64,000 nucleotides of DNA from a virus (IMGVR_UViG_3300042463_000422:1-64000); one strand, 5' to 3'. Positions 31,462 to 42,668 are shown, counted from the stretch's first letter. Program-made: numbers and translations. Notes: generated by a model not told the origin, from the letters alone.

Positions 31462-32079
31462 ATGGCATCCAACGCCAAGGCAACCCTGATCAAGCGGTTG
31501 GCATCAACCCCTGGCAGGGGTAATGGTGCCAATACCGGCTTGGGTACTGCCGACGTTGTAATACCTGACTTTCCGCAGCTTCCTCAGAAGCTCAATGATG
31601 CCACTGTCAGGGAGTTTTCAGATGCCGTAAACCGGTGGCGGATCAGCCTTCAGGCTCAGTTCCCGATTCCGACTCAGCAGGCGGCTGTGGTTACCGAGGC
31701 TCAGGCTGCTGACGTTTCTGATCAGATCTCCGGAGCGATTCAGTCTGCAGTCGCCAGCATCAATTCTCAGATCGATTCGCTGAATCAGCTGATCGTGTCG
31801 AACACGACCAACCTTCAGAACCAGATCGACTCAATCAGCACTGACGGCGGTGTTACGGTTGACGAGGTTGAGTCGCTCATTCAGTCGGCAAGGTACATCC
31901 ACACTCAGGGTGTTGCATCGGCTTCATGGACAATCAATCACGGGCTGGGGTGGTTCCCATCAGTCACCGTGGTTGATCAGTCCAAGAACGTCTTTTATGG
32001 AGACGTTCGATACATTGACTCGAACTCTCTCGTGGTCACGTTTTACGCAGAAGTGTCGGGAACCGCGTATCTAAATTAG
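31462..32079 (+). CDS. Tail fibre protein with collagen-like C-terminal domain type
   Basis: 205 residues: a basic N-terminus, an extended helical shaft (VASINSQIDSLNQLIVSN) and a C-terminal domain (WTINHGLGWFPSVTVVDQS, ending YAEVSGTAYLN) that recurs at the end of many phage fibre and tail proteins. It probably forms a small trimeric fibre or a baseplate attachment piece for the larger fibres downstream. Confidence 0.65.
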   Translation: MASNAKATLIKRLASTPGRGNGANTGLGTADVVIPDFPQLPQKLNDATVREFSDAVNRWRISLQAQFPIPTQQAAVVTEAQAADVSDQISGAIQSAVASINSQIDSLNQLIVSNTTNLQNQIDSISTDGGVTVDEVESLIQSARYIHTQGVASASWTINHGLGWFPSVTVVDQSKNVFYGDVRYIDSNSLVVTFYAEVSGTAYLN

Positions 32080-32086
32080 GACTGCC

Positions 32087-34216
32087 ATGCCCAAGTTTCT
32101 CTCAATCCTAGACATGTCGAACCTGCAGATTGTTAATCTGCAGATCCACAACAGCCCGACGGTCCCGTATGCAGCGAGCACTGGGAAAGGCTCGATGTGG
32201 ATGGACACGTCGAACAACCGTCTCAACTGGAGCGACGGCGTTAACTGGCGAGCCATCTACCCGATGGACACCCAAGCGACCGCTAACACCGCGGTGCTTC
32301 GTGATAGCTCTGGCGGGTTCTCAGCCGGAACTATTACCGCGACGCTTTTTGATGGCACGGCAACTCAAGCAAACAAGCTCACCAATGCTCGTAACATCGC
32401 CATCAGCGGAAAGGCTACGGCCGCTGGTGTTGGGTTCGATGGGACGGCGGCGATCAGCCTCAACGTCACGGCGCTTTCAGTTGTTCCCGGGGAAATCACG
32501 CTCGCGAACAACCAGATCATCGTCGGCAACGGAAGTGGTGTTGGTGCTGCGGTAGCTAAGAGCACTTTCCTGCTGTCCGAATTAGGTGCTCCGACTGGCC
32601 CTGTTTCTTTCAACGGCCAGCTGATCACTAACGTCGCCGATCCTGTTTCTGGAACTGACGCAGCCAACCGCCAGTTCGTCGAGAGTTTCGCTCAAGGTCT
32701 TGACCCCAAGGCGTCTTGTCGTGTTGCCACCACCGCTGATCTCGGCGGCACCTACAACAACATTACCAAGACGATGACGGGCGGACTGACTCCGCTCATC
32801 ATTGATGGTGTTACGCTTGCTGCTGGTAACCGGGTGCTTGTCAAAAACGAAACCAGCGGGAGCGGTGCGAGCGAAAACGGTATCTACACGGTCACCAATG
32901 CTGGCAGTTACAGCGTGGCCTGGGTGCTGACCCGCGCCACTGATTTCGACACCAGTGCCAAAGCAAGCCCGGGATCGTTCACCTTCATCGAAGAGGGCAC
33001 TGTCAACAAGGACACCGGCTGGGTGATGACTGCCGATGCCCCGGTGGCTCTCGACACCACGGCGCTCAACTGGACCCAGTTCTCCGGTGCAGGCTCGTAC
33101 ACGGCTGGTCGAGGTATTGTCCTCAACGGAACCCAGTTCCACTTCGCGCAGAACTCAGACTACACGGCGAACACGATCCCGTACGCCACTGGCGCGACCA
33201 CGATCGGGTTTATCGGAGCAGGCTCAGCAAACCAAGTGCTCCGTATTCCGTCCGGTGGAGGGGCTCCAGCGTTTGGTGCTATCGACATCAGTCAGGCCGC
33301 TGCCGTCACCGGAACGCTTGCGGCAGCCAACGGCGGCACGGGCCAGTCTTCGTACACGATTGGCGACATCCTTTATGCCAGTGCCTCCAACGCGCTTTCC
33401 AAGCTGGCGGGGGTGGCTGTTGGCAACGCGCTGATCTCTGGCGGCGTTGGCGCTGCTCCTAGCTGGGGTAAGATCACACTTACCAGCCACGTCAGTGGAA
33501 TCCTGCCGATTGGTAACGGCGGCACGGGCCTTTCGACGTGGACCACTAACGGGGTGTTCTACGGCGGTGCGAGCGCGATGGGTCAGACGCTTGCGCCAAC
33601 ATCTGGCCAACTTCTTGTTGGTAGCGTTGGAGGTGTTCCGACGTTCGTTGGCATGTCGGGCGATGCCACGCTGTCTGCGGCAGGTGGGCTCACAATCTCT
33701 GCGAATGCGGTCACATACGCCAAGTTCCAGCAGATCGCTGGCTTGTCTGTGTTTGGCAATTCGAGCCCTTCTGCGGCGAACGGAGGAGCGATCTCGGGAA
33801 CAGCCAATCAGGTTCTCCGGGTTGACCCGACTGGCACCGCGCTTGGTTTCGGTGCGATCAACCTTGCGAGCGGCAGTGCTGTCACCGGAATCCTTCCCGG
33901 CGCGAACGGCGGCACTGGAACCCAGTACGCTCAGTTCACGACTGGCGGGTCCACGCTGCGCACCTATTCGCTGCCGAATCTGAACGTCCAGTTGGCGGCT
34001 CAGGTGTCTGGTACGATCACCGGAAACAACAGCACCACGGTCTTCAGCGCCACCCACAACCTGAACACCAAGAACGTCGTCGTCTCAGTGTTCGACTCCA
34101 GTGACGACAGAGTGTATGTGGACACCAAGACATTCGACGTGAACACCGTTCGCTTCACTTTCGCTGTCGCTCCCGCATCGGGAATCACATATCGCTGGGT
34201 CGTCGTCGGCTACTAA
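32087..34216 (+). CDS. Tail fibre protein (709 aa)
   Basis: Extended, Gly/Ser/Thr-rich beta-structured fibre with several copies of an ANGGTGQSSYTIGD-like unit (for example around residues 410-430 and 470-490), typical of trimeric beta-helical shafts. The C-terminal domain (SATHNLNTKNVVVSVFD, ending ITYRWVVVGY) resembles fibre tips. It should contribute to adsorption. Close spacing to both neighbours indicates one operon. Confidence 0.8.
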   Translation: MPKFLSILDMSNLQIVNLQIHNSPTVPYAASTGKGSMWMDTSNNRLNWSDGVNWRAIYPMDTQATANTAVLRDSSGGFSAGTITATLFDGTATQANKLTNARNIAISGKATAAGVGFDGTAAISLNVTALSVVPGEITLANNQIIVGNGSGVGAAVAKSTFLLSELGAPTGPVSFNGQLITNVADPVSGTDAANRQFVESFAQGLDPKASCRVATTADLGGTYNNITKTMTGGLTPLIIDGVTLAAGNRVLVKNETSGSGASENGIYTVTNAGSYSVAWVLTRATDFDTSAKASPGSFTFIEEGTVNKDTGWVMTADAPVALDTTALNWTQFSGAGSYTAGRGIVLNGTQFHFAQNSDYTANTIPYATGATTIGFIGAGSANQVLRIPSGGGAPAFGAIDISQAAAVTGTLAAANGGTGQSSYTIGDILYASASNALSKLAGVAVGNALISGGVGAAPSWGKITLTSHVSGILPIGNGGTGLSTWTTNGVFYGGASAMGQTLAPTSGQLLVGSVGGVPTFVGMSGDATLSAAGGLTISANAVTYAKFQQIAGLSVFGNSSPSAANGGAISGTANQVLRVDPTGTALGFGAINLASGSAVTGILPGANGGTGTQYAQFTTGGSTLRTYSLPNLNVQLAAQVSGTITGNNSTTVFSATHNLNTKNVVVSVFDSSDDRVYVDTKTFDVNTVRFTFAVAPASGITYRWVVVGY

Positions 34217-34228
34217 CCAATCTCCAGA

Positions 34229-37200
34229 ATGAAGTTCGAGAGCCAACTGCAGATCGTCACGGCAGCGGGGGTTCCCCCGTTCACGGTCAATCAGACCGCG
34301 CTGGTGATCAACCTCAACGCCGACCTGTTGGACGGGCAGCACGGGTCGTACTACGCGGCGGCATCGTCGCTTGGTAACTACCTTCCGCTGACTGGTGGAA
34401 CACTCACCGGAACGCTGACTGGAACGGTTGGCATCTTCACAACGCTCAGAGCGACTGAGCTCACCAGCCTGCTCGGGTCGAATGGTCCGATCACGATCAC
34501 TCCTGACGGCACCGGACACGTCCACATCAACTCGACGGACATCCGTATTGGCACGAACAACACGAACGCCACGCTCGCAACTCGAGGCACTGGCGACCTG
34601 ATACTCAGAACCCACGAGGGTTCCGCGAACGAGGGTTTCATCCGAATCTACGATGGCGCGAACGGCAACATCGAGATCACCCCCAACGGAACCGGCACGG
34701 TTGTTGTTGGGAGGCTGTCAGGAAGCACCGCGTCGTTCAGTGGTGCGTTGTCGATAACTGGACTGGGCACGTTCGCCAACAGTGCTGGCAACAGCTACAA
34801 CGAGAATCTGAGGCTCCCTCGCGGCGGAAGCAGTTACGTCTCGGTTGCGCTTGCTTGCGACACTTCCGGGTCTGGAAGCATTGCTGGCCAGTTCAACCTC
34901 ATCGTCTACCCGACCACCGTCAATCAGGGGGCATTTGCGATTCGTGCCAACGGCACTGATGCGCTGACAATGACGACAGGGGGTGCCGTCAACATCCCGA
35001 CACTGTCTGGAACCACCGCCACATTCTCTGGCGTGGTAAGCGGAGCGAGCTTCAGTGGAGCAGGAACTGGCCTCACTGGCACCGCCGCGTCACTGAACAT
35101 TGGGGGCAACGCTGCGACTGCTACCTCGGCAGCACTGCTTGGTACAAACACTGGAACTAACCCCAGTTCACTCCAGTATTGGCAGTTGACAGGAAACTCA
35201 ACCCTCAACCCAAACACCAGCTATTGGTACGCATTACGAATGGGTCATGGTGATGCTGACACCTACTACTCAGCTACTATCGCGGTTGATTTCTTCAACG
35301 ACGACATTCAGTTCCGACGGAAGACAAACGGCACCAACCAAAGCTGGAGATCCCTTCTCCACGCAGGGAACTTCTCATCCTACGCTCTCCCGCTTACTGG
35401 CGGAACCATCACCGGACAGCTGTCCATCAACGGCTCAACAGCTTCAGACATCCTGCGGCTTTACATCACTGGATCAACCGTCTGGAAGCTCGGTGTAACC
35501 GACGCCAGCGGTAGCCTGTTCAACATCACGGCTGACTTCGGGAACTTCACGATCAACAAGAGCAACGGCAACGTCGCCACACCGGGAGCGTTCGTATCGA
35601 CTGTAGCCACTGGCACCGCTCCTCTGTCAGTCACGAGTACCACGGTCGTCAGCAACCTGAACTCCGACCTGCTCGATGGGCAGCACGGGTCATACTTCGA
35701 GGGCAGGGACACAACTGCCATCGGGTTCTCGGGCGGATCACTCACCCTGACACGAACTGCGGGCAATCTTAGTGTCAGCCTTGACGGGCGCTACCTGCCA
35801 CTCACTGGTGGTGTGCTTACAGGTGCGCTCACGGGCACGACTGCTGCATTCGGTGGCGACGTGTCGCTGAACGCTAAAGTCTCGTTCGGAAACCGTGCTG
35901 CGAGCTACAGCCTGTTTCATGGCGGCGCTCAAGATCTCGCGTGGAAGAAGATCGCGGACATCACGTTCGGCACCTCACTCTACTCGGGAGCGACATTCAA
36001 GGTTGAGGTCATCGACGCCAACACCAACTTCGGCGCGAACGCAGACTGCAAGCCGATGACGTTCTTTGTGTCGTGTCGTCGGAGCGGTGGTGTGCTGAAC
36101 GATCTCGATAGCGCACTTGTGTTCGGCCCGGTCGCGGACTACGTGCGGGCGGTAAAGACGGCAACAGGAGTGTACGAGCTTCAGATCCGGCAGATAGCCG
36201 ACTGGATGGTACACACCTTCATCGTCGAGGTCATTAGCCAAGGGGCTGGCACGGTCACTTACGTCACTGGAACACCTCCGAACGGATCTACCACTGGAAC
36301 CATCTATCTGCCAACCACAGGTGGCTACACTCAGCGGTTCACGAATCTTGCTGTCACTGGTGCTACTACGTTTGGAGGTGTCGCTGCGTTTAGTGCTGCC
36401 TCTGGAACGTACATCAACACAGGCGGAGGAAATGATGCGTTCGGTTACAACGCCACGGCAGGCCTAGGTCACTACATCAAGGGCACCGGAAACACATACA
36501 TCTACGGCGGTGGCGCTTTCTTCGATGGAAGCACGACGCGCACGTTGTTGCATGCAGGCAACTTCAACTCCTACGCCCTCCCGCTGACGGGCGGCGCAAT
36601 GACAGGAAGCTCGACGATCAGTGGCGACAACCACATGACGTTCGGGCCAAACTCTACGTGGAGTAACTCGATCCGAATCGGTGGAAATGGGTACACAGCC
36701 ACTGGGACGCAGATGGCTTCCGTTGCAACGACCAACGGAAACCTGCACCTCGATTCAGCGAAGCTAACGGCGAGAGGTATTTACCTTAATTGGTACGGTG
36801 GAGATGCTGGAACGTATTTCGGAAACGGGTCCAGTGGTCAGGTTGGCCGTGTTGATGGGTCTGGAAATGCGTCGTTCATTGGCACTGTCACATCTAACTA
36901 CGGCACATTTTCCGCACCCGGATTGATCGTTGGTGACGCTCAGTACGGTCTGTACGCATCTGCTGGAAGCCTCTTCTACAAGAGCGCGTCCACGGGGAAT
37001 CACGTCTGGCGCAACATCGCCAACTCGGCGAACACGATGACGCTGGACAACAGCGGCAACCTCACGATTACCGGCACACTGACCGAGGGTGGATACCTCG
37101 CGTTCCCTGAGCGCGTCTACACGATCAACCTGAACGCGCAGTCAGCTGCGAACTTCTACCCGATCGTCATCAACGGGAGCCCCGGCAATGATCCGTGGCA

Positions 37201-40200
37201 TCATCGGTTCTCTCTTGAGATGCCATCACTGGGTGGTGCGTCGGCGTACAACATGGACCACATCCATGGTGAGGCTCGTGGTCAGGGGTGGTCCGACCAG
37301 ACCGGCTTCTACCGCATCTTCCACAACTGCTACGAAAACAACGAGCGTTCTGTTCTTGGCTTGTGGAGAGGGACTCAGGATTGGTACGGCATCGTTCTCT
37401 ACGTCCGAGGTGGGCAGACCTACTACGTGCGGACCACCTCGCGCTCTGTGGCAGGCTTCACCGCTGCAACCACTCAGGGTAATGCGACGTTCGCGATTAA
37501 GAATGCTGCTGGCGCTGACGTGTCTGGAACGTCTACCGCGATCGGGGAGCTCTTCAACCTGATCAATACGCCTCAGGGGTTCCACAGCAGCTACAACAAT
37601 TACATCGGCGGCACGCAGGTCGTCACGAACACGGGCACTTGGGGTATCAGCATTAGCGGCACCGCTGCGACTGCAACCACTGCCAATGGCCTGAACGCGG
37701 CCAACAACTATCAGGTCAACTCGATCGGCGTCGGAATAGCCGCGAGCGGAACGGCTGGATCCATCGGCTTAAATCAGGCGGGCACTCGGTCTTGGTCGAT
37801 TACCCCAAGCGGAGGAAACCTCAACTTCGCCTCAGGGGATGGAAGTGGTGCTGCAAACTTCTCTGTTGCACTGCAACAAGGAGGCCAACAAGTCCTACAC
37901 GCTGGCAACTACACTTCCTACGCGGCTGGTCTCGGGACGTACAACGTGTTGACCAACGTCAACCAGTTCCGGTCAAACATCGGAAACGGTTTTTACCTCG
38001 GTACGGCTAACAATCCTCCACTACAAGCATTCTCTAGCGACGGAGGTGCGGCGTTCATGTCGTTCCATCGATCCGGTTTCTACGCTGTCAACATGGGTCT
38101 GGACCCAGACAACGTCCTGCGAATCGGCGGATGGTCTGCTGCTGCCAATCGGTGGCAGCTAGACATGTCCGGCAACGAGACCATCGCCGGAAGCCTGACT
38201 GCTGTTGGTGGAATCTTTAGTGGCCCAATCACTCAAGGCCCCTACTCGCGCAGACAGATCGACTTCACGTCGCCCGCTGCCAACTTTGGAAATTTCAAAC
38301 AGTTCCTACGTTTGTGGGCAGCGAGCGGAAGTGGCTCAAATCTGTTTACGCTGCGAGTGTCTGTTAGATCTACTTGGAACTGGGCAACCGCATACGGCGG
38401 GATCGAAGCGGTGTACTCATTGTACATTCCGGGAGACGGAAGCATAAGCTCGATTCGAGATTTCAGAATCACTCATGTGTCCGGGCCTGCAACAGACACC
38501 ATGCGTCTTGGGGATGCGGTGATTGAAAACGGCTTCGTCTCGATCCCGGTCTGGTGCGCTAACACGAACCCGATTTGCGCCACCGTTGAGCAGTGGAACG
38601 GGACCGCAATCCTAGGAACCACAACCGCCGCTGTCTCCGAGGCGCTTCCAGCGTTCATTGCGCCCAGCTTCCGTGGAGGTCTCACCTCTAACGGTCCAAC
38701 GACCATCACCGACTCGAACAGCGGCGTGTTGTTGTCGGCCGCAAACGACGCACGGTTCTACATTCGCTCGGGCACTGCTGGTGCTTGGCTCGACATCCGC
38801 TCAGAGACGAACGGGTACGCTGCAGTGAACCTGTATGGCGGCGGTGCGACCACAGGCCGTTGGTCGGCAGGCATGACCGGCGGCAACTCGAACTACCGAA
38901 TCACGTCTGGTGCCCAAGGCGCTGGCACCGTGCTGCTGGAGATCAACGGTTCGACAAACGTCTCCAACTTCCCGAACGCGCTTCAGCAGGGTGGAAACCC
39001 GGTCCTCTCTGAGGCTGTCGTCACGTTCACTCCGACAGCCGTCGGCTGGTATCGCATTGCTATAGCTGGCGGCATTTCATCTGGAACGATCAGGATTACT
39101 GGCGTCTACGACAATCGCTCTGCAGCGATGGAGTTCGACTACACCGTCAACGGGTGGAATCAGAATTGCAGTATCAACGTCAGGAACGTAAATAACTATG
39201 TTGGATCACTGATTACGCAGATTCGTGCGAGCAACGATGTCAGCACTGCGAACGGTTATCTCGACATCTACATTGCTACCGCGACCACTCCAGCTCCGCT
39301 GACGATTTACAACTTCGGACCATCCAGAGCAGGTCTTGTTGCATCGCCAGTTGTCGGCGCGGTCGTTGGAACAAACGTAGTCAGGATCGCCACCGTCATT
39401 AACGCCATGGGGTTTGTCACAACAGGTGTGCTCAATGGCGACACGCTTGGTATCGCTGGAAACGGGACTGTTGGAGGGACTCTGTCCGTCACAGGTGCCA
39501 TCACCCAAGGCGGTAACCAAGTCCTGCATGCTGGAAATGTGTCCACCTACGCGCTCCCCATCAGTGGCGGCACACTGACGGGTGCAGTCAGTTTCCTTGG
39601 CACAGTCTACAACAACGTCGGGGGTGCAAGGTTCTTCGCAGGAAGTGGCGGATTCAACTACCTGTACACGAACACCAGTGGCATGGTTTGGAGGAACCAA
39701 GCCGACAGCGCAACGGTCGCCACACTGACGGACGCAGGGGCTTTCAACGCTGCGGGTGCCATCACCCAAGCAGGCAACCAAGTTGTCCACGCCGGAAACG
39801 TTTCGACGTACACGATCCCGTACCTTTCGGCAGTTGCAGAAGCGAGCCTAGACACGGCCACTGGAACTGGGTTGCGAGTCATAAACAAGACTGGCTACAG
39901 CAGCACGCTGCTCACGCTCAACGTCGCAGGATCGACAGGTCCATTCCAACTGGACGCCAATTACACCGGAGTCCTCAGGTGGCGCAACCAAACCGACAGC
40001 ACGACGTGGACGGCTTGGAAGACGCTGATCCACGACGCAAACGTCTCCTCCTACGCACTCCCGATCTCCGGCGGCACACTGACTGGAAATCTGGCTCTCA
40101 ACACAGGGGTCATTTTCAATCGCGGCTCTGCTCCGAGCATCACCAACATCCAGTGCTCGATCTTCAACGAGCTCAACGGAATCGCGAGTTCAGAGTCGTT

Positions 40201-42181
40201 GAACTTCAGGGCGTACGGTGGATTCAAATGGCAGTACTGGGATGGATCTGCGACGTGGATGCAGTTGACCTCTGCAGGCCTGTCGATCACGGGAACACTG
40301 AACGCCACTGGAGCCATCACACAAGGCGGCAATCAAGTCCTGCACGCAGGCAACTACACCGGGTACTTCAATAACTTCGTTCAGGGCGCGGGTTCGAGAG
40401 GTCGCTCAAGCGGCCGCACAAACGGTAGCGCAAACAACCTGACCGATCCATCTGGGTTCTACTTCGGAAACACTGTGACAGGAATGCCGTCCACGGACTG
40501 GTGGAACTGGCTGAACTGCATCGGCAACGACTGGTCCTCCCCGGACGGCTATGGCTACCAGTTGGCCTACTCGTTCTGGAGTGACGACATCAGGATGCGT
40601 CGGCTGACTTCTGGAACTTGGAATAGCTGGGTGTCGTTGATTCACAGCGGCAACTACACCAACTATCCGCCTGCACGCTGGGCCACCGGCCGAACAATCG
40701 CCCTGACCGGAGATGTCACCGGAACCAGCGGTTTGTTCGACGGCACGGCCAATCTCTCGTTTGCTGCGACGATCGCAAACTCATCGGTAACCTACGCAAA
40801 GATCCAGAACGTCGCGGTGTCGAGCGTTCTTGGGAACAGCAGCGCATCAGTGGCTCAGGCTCCGCAGGCGCTCTCGATGGCCACACTGGCTGGCATGCTT
40901 AGCGGGCAGACGATGAACATCGTTGGAAGCTCAACCAGCGTGTCGGCAGCGGCGGATCAGGCGATCGTCAATCAGCACAACGGAAGCGGCTCAGCATGGT
41001 ACGGACGCATTCTCTCCAAGAACTCGACCAACGATAGGTCGGCGTTCCTTGGGACATACGGAAGCGTTGCGGGCGTCTTCGCTCACAACAACGCCTTAAC
41101 CGCATGGGCTGACCTTTACATCAACACGGTGGATGGAAGCACTGGCGGCACCGTCCGAATGCCGTCATCCGTTCTGATCAACGGCAATCAGGCGCTCCAC
41201 GCTGGAACAACAAGTGCCCCGAGTTTGAGTATTGGTGGCAATGCCGCGACAGCAACCAATCTCAGCACCAACAGAACCAACTGGTCCACGAATGGTGTGA
41301 TCTCAGCTGTGGTCGGTCAGTTGGCTTGGAAGCACTACAACAACAACCACACGATCTTCGACGCTTCCAACTCTACGTCCCCAGCCGGAGGCGCGATCAG
41401 CAACACCAACGCGCAGGTCGCTTGGTCTTCAACCTACCCGACCCTGATGGGTTGGAATGGAGTCAACACGTATGGCGTTCGAGTGGACTCGGCTAGGGTT
41501 GCTGATTCCTGCTCCGGTTCTGCGGCGCAGCTGAACGGTCAGGCCGCAAGCTACTACGAGAACCGCGACATCACTGCGGTCGGATTCGCGTCAGGAACAC
41601 TGACTCTCACTCGCGCTGCGGGGAATCTCTCCGTCAGCCTCGACGGACGATACCTGACTGGAAACCAGACGATCTCACTGACGGGGGCTGTAACAGGATC
41701 TGGCACCACGTCCATCGCGACTACGCTCGCGAACTCGACTGTCACCTACGCGAAGATTCAGAACGTGGGCGCGTCAAGCGTGCTGGGTAACAGTAGCGCG
41801 TCTGTCTCGCAAGCTCCGCAGGAGATCACGTTCGCCAACCTGAACAACCTCCTGTCTGGTGCAGCCAAGGCGTGGGTCACGTTCAACGAGAACCCGACCA
41901 CCGGAGCGATCACGATCAACGCCAGCTTCAACGTCTCCAGTATAACGCGCATCAACTACGGGCAGTATCGGGTCAACTTCTCAACAGCGTTTGGCGATGC
42001 CAACTATGCTATTTCTGGAACTATTGGATTTGAGTCGAACGGAGGATACCTCTACGGCGGATTTCTAAACGTAGCCCGTAGTGCAACCCCGAAAACCACC
42101 ACCTACTGTGAGGTCACCGCCAGTTACGGCGACGGCAACACATACAACGCACGCTATGTCCACGTCGTTATCGACCGATAA
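34229..42181 (+). CDS. Giant tail fibre protein (2650 aa)
   Basis: One continuous 7.95-kb frame. It contains about ten copies of an LHAGNYTSYALPLTGG-like motif (near 35,360, 36,560, 37,905, 39,525, 39,790, 40,030, 40,340, 40,640 and 41,205 bases) and two copies of a block with QHGSY/ASYYENRD...SLDGRYL. The N-terminus begins MKFESQLQIVTAAGVPP. Repeats and size suggest a long trimeric fibre with several receptor-binding modules; some C-terminal regions may be intramolecular chaperones. Very few Cys. Confidence 0.85.
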   Translation: MKFESQLQIVTAAGVPPFTVNQTALVINLNADLLDGQHGSYYAAASSLGNYLPLTGGTLTGTLTGTVGIFTTLRATELTSLLGSNGPITITPDGTGHVHINSTDIRIGTNNTNATLATRGTGDLILRTHEGSANEGFIRIYDGANGNIEITPNGTGTVVVGRLSGSTASFSGALSITGLGTFANSAGNSYNENLRLPRGGSSYVSVALACDTSGSGSIAGQFNLIVYPTTVNQGAFAIRANGTDALTMTTGGAVNIPTLSGTTATFSGVVSGASFSGAGTGLTGTAASLNIGGNAATATSAALLGTNTGTNPSSLQYWQLTGNSTLNPNTSYWYALRMGHGDADTYYSATIAVDFFNDDIQFRRKTNGTNQSWRSLLHAGNFSSYALPLTGGTITGQLSINGSTASDILRLYITGSTVWKLGVTDASGSLFNITADFGNFTINKSNGNVATPGAFVSTVATGTAPLSVTSTTVVSNLNSDLLDGQHGSYFEGRDTTAIGFSGGSLTLTRTAGNLSVSLDGRYLPLTGGVLTGALTGTTAAFGGDVSLNAKVSFGNRAASYSLFHGGAQDLAWKKIADITFGTSLYSGATFKVEVIDANTNFGANADCKPMTFFVSCRRSGGVLNDLDSALVFGPVADYVRAVKTATGVYELQIRQIADWMVHTFIVEVISQGAGTVTYVTGTPPNGSTTGTIYLPTTGGYTQRFTNLAVTGATTFGGVAAFSAASGTYINTGGGNDAFGYNATAGLGHYIKGTGNTYIYGGGAFFDGSTTRTLLHAGNFNSYALPLTGGAMTGSSTISGDNHMTFGPNSTWSNSIRIGGNGYTATGTQMASVATTNGNLHLDSAKLTARGIYLNWYGGDAGTYFGNGSSGQVGRVDGSGNASFIGTVTSNYGTFSAPGLIVGDAQYGLYASAGSLFYKSASTGNHVWRNIANSANTMTLDNSGNLTITGTLTEGGYLAFPERVYTINLNAQSAANFYPIVINGSPGNDPWHHRFSLEMPSLGGASAYNMDHIHGEARGQGWSDQTGFYRIFHNCYENNERSVLGLWRGTQDWYGIVLYVRGGQTYYVRTTSRSVAGFTAATTQGNATFAIKNAAGADVSGTSTAIGELFNLINTPQGFHSSYNNYIGGTQVVTNTGTWGISISGTAATATTANGLNAANNYQVNSIGVGIAASGTAGSIGLNQAGTRSWSITPSGGNLNFASGDGSGAANFSVALQQGGQQVLHAGNYTSYAAGLGTYNVLTNVNQFRSNIGNGFYLGTANNPPLQAFSSDGGAAFMSFHRSGFYAVNMGLDPDNVLRIGGWSAAANRWQLDMSGNETIAGSLTAVGGIFSGPITQGPYSRRQIDFTSPAANFGNFKQFLRLWAASGSGSNLFTLRVSVRSTWNWATAYGGIEAVYSLYIPGDGSISSIRDFRITHVSGPATDTMRLGDAVIENGFVSIPVWCANTNPICATVEQWNGTAILGTTTAAVSEALPAFIAPSFRGGLTSNGPTTITDSNSGVLLSAANDARFYIRSGTAGAWLDIRSETNGYAAVNLYGGGATTGRWSAGMTGGNSNYRITSGAQGAGTVLLEINGSTNVSNFPNALQQGGNPVLSEAVVTFTPTAVGWYRIAIAGGISSGTIRITGVYDNRSAAMEFDYTVNGWNQNCSINVRNVNNYVGSLITQIRASNDVSTANGYLDIYIATATTPAPLTIYNFGPSRAGLVASPVVGAVVGTNVVRIATVINAMGFVTTGVLNGDTLGIAGNGTVGGTLSVTGAITQGGNQVLHAGNVSTYALPISGGTLTGAVSFLGTVYNNVGGARFFAGSGGFNYLYTNTSGMVWRNQADSATVATLTDAGAFNAAGAITQAGNQVVHAGNVSTYTIPYLSAVAEASLDTATGTGLRVINKTGYSSTLLTLNVAGSTGPFQLDANYTGVLRWRNQTDSTTWTAWKTLIHDANVSSYALPISGGTLTGNLALNTGVIFNRGSAPSITNIQCSIFNELNGIASSESLNFRAYGGFKWQYWDGSATWMQLTSAGLSITGTLNATGAITQGGNQVLHAGNYTGYFNNFVQGAGSRGRSSGRTNGSANNLTDPSGFYFGNTVTGMPSTDWWNWLNCIGNDWSSPDGYGYQLAYSFWSDDIRMRRLTSGTWNSWVSLIHSGNYTNYPPARWATGRTIALTGDVTGTSGLFDGTANLSFAATIANSSVTYAKIQNVAVSSVLGNSSASVAQAPQALSMATLAGMLSGQTMNIVGSSTSVSAAADQAIVNQHNGSGSAWYGRILSKNSTNDRSAFLGTYGSVAGVFAHNNALTAWADLYINTVDGSTGGTVRMPSSVLINGNQALHAGTTSAPSLSIGGNAATATNLSTNRTNWSTNGVISAVVGQLAWKHYNNNHTIFDASNSTSPAGGAISNTNAQVAWSSTYPTLMGWNGVNTYGVRVDSARVADSCSGSAAQLNGQAASYYENRDITAVGFASGTLTLTRAAGNLSVSLDGRYLTGNQTISLTGAVTGSGTTSIATTLANSTVTYAKIQNVGASSVLGNSSASVSQAPQEITFANLNNLLSGAAKAWVTFNENPTTGAITINASFNVSSITRINYGQYRVNFSTAFGDANYAISGTIGFESNGGYLYGGFLNVARSATPKTTTYCEVTASYGDGNTYNARYVHVVIDR

Positions 42182-42184
42182 GCC

Positions 42185-42667
42185 ATGAAAGTCATTGTGT
42201 TCAACGGCGATTCTGGGAGTGCTCAGATACTCACGCCAAACTATCCAAAAAGCATAACCCCTGAAGAGGAGGCGCAGTTATTGAGTCGTCTTCAGGTTAC
42301 CGATGTGATGCCGCTTCCAGATGGCAGCCAGCGTCCGTCGTTCGTCAAGGAGGTTGATTCTCCTGAGATCACTCGCATGTCGATGCTGTACTCGTCTTGG
42401 AAGGTGTCAGATTCTGGAGACGTCTACTGGAATGCTGATGCTGGGCGAGAGATCAAGAGAGGTGTGTTCCGCGCCCTACGGAAGCCGCTGCTCGAAAAGC
42501 TCGACGTGCATTTCATGCGGGCTCTGGAAGACGGGGACACCGCGACCATTGCTGCGATCGCCGCCAAGAAGAAGGCTCTCCGCGATGTTACGTTGATCGA
42601 TCTCTCGCAGTACGATACACCGGAGACACTGAACGCCTTCACACCCGAAGTGCTGAAAGAAAACTGA
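42185..42667 (+). CDS. Tail-fibre-associated protein, possible assembly chaperone (160 aa)
   Basis: Immediately follows the giant fibre (three-base gap). N-terminus MKVIVFNGDSGSAQIL; a middle part (YWNADAGREIKRGVFRALRK, then KLDVHFMRALEDGD) resembles small phage proteins found after fibre genes that help them fold or attach. That resemblance is general, so the role is inferred from position. Confidence 0.55.
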   Translation: MKVIVFNGDSGSAQILTPNYPKSITPEEEAQLLSRLQVTDVMPLPDGSQRPSFVKEVDSPEITRMSMLYSSWKVSDSGDVYWNADAGREIKRGVFRALRKPLLEKLDVHFMRALEDGDTATIAAIAAKKKALRDVTLIDLSQYDTPETLNAFTPEVLKEN

Positions 42668-42668
42668 T

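Noticed and set aside
35360-41220. The repeated fibre motif as a CRISPR-like or mobile repeat
   Set aside because: Repeats are in frame, diverged at the DNA level and irregularly spaced, as expected of protein modules.
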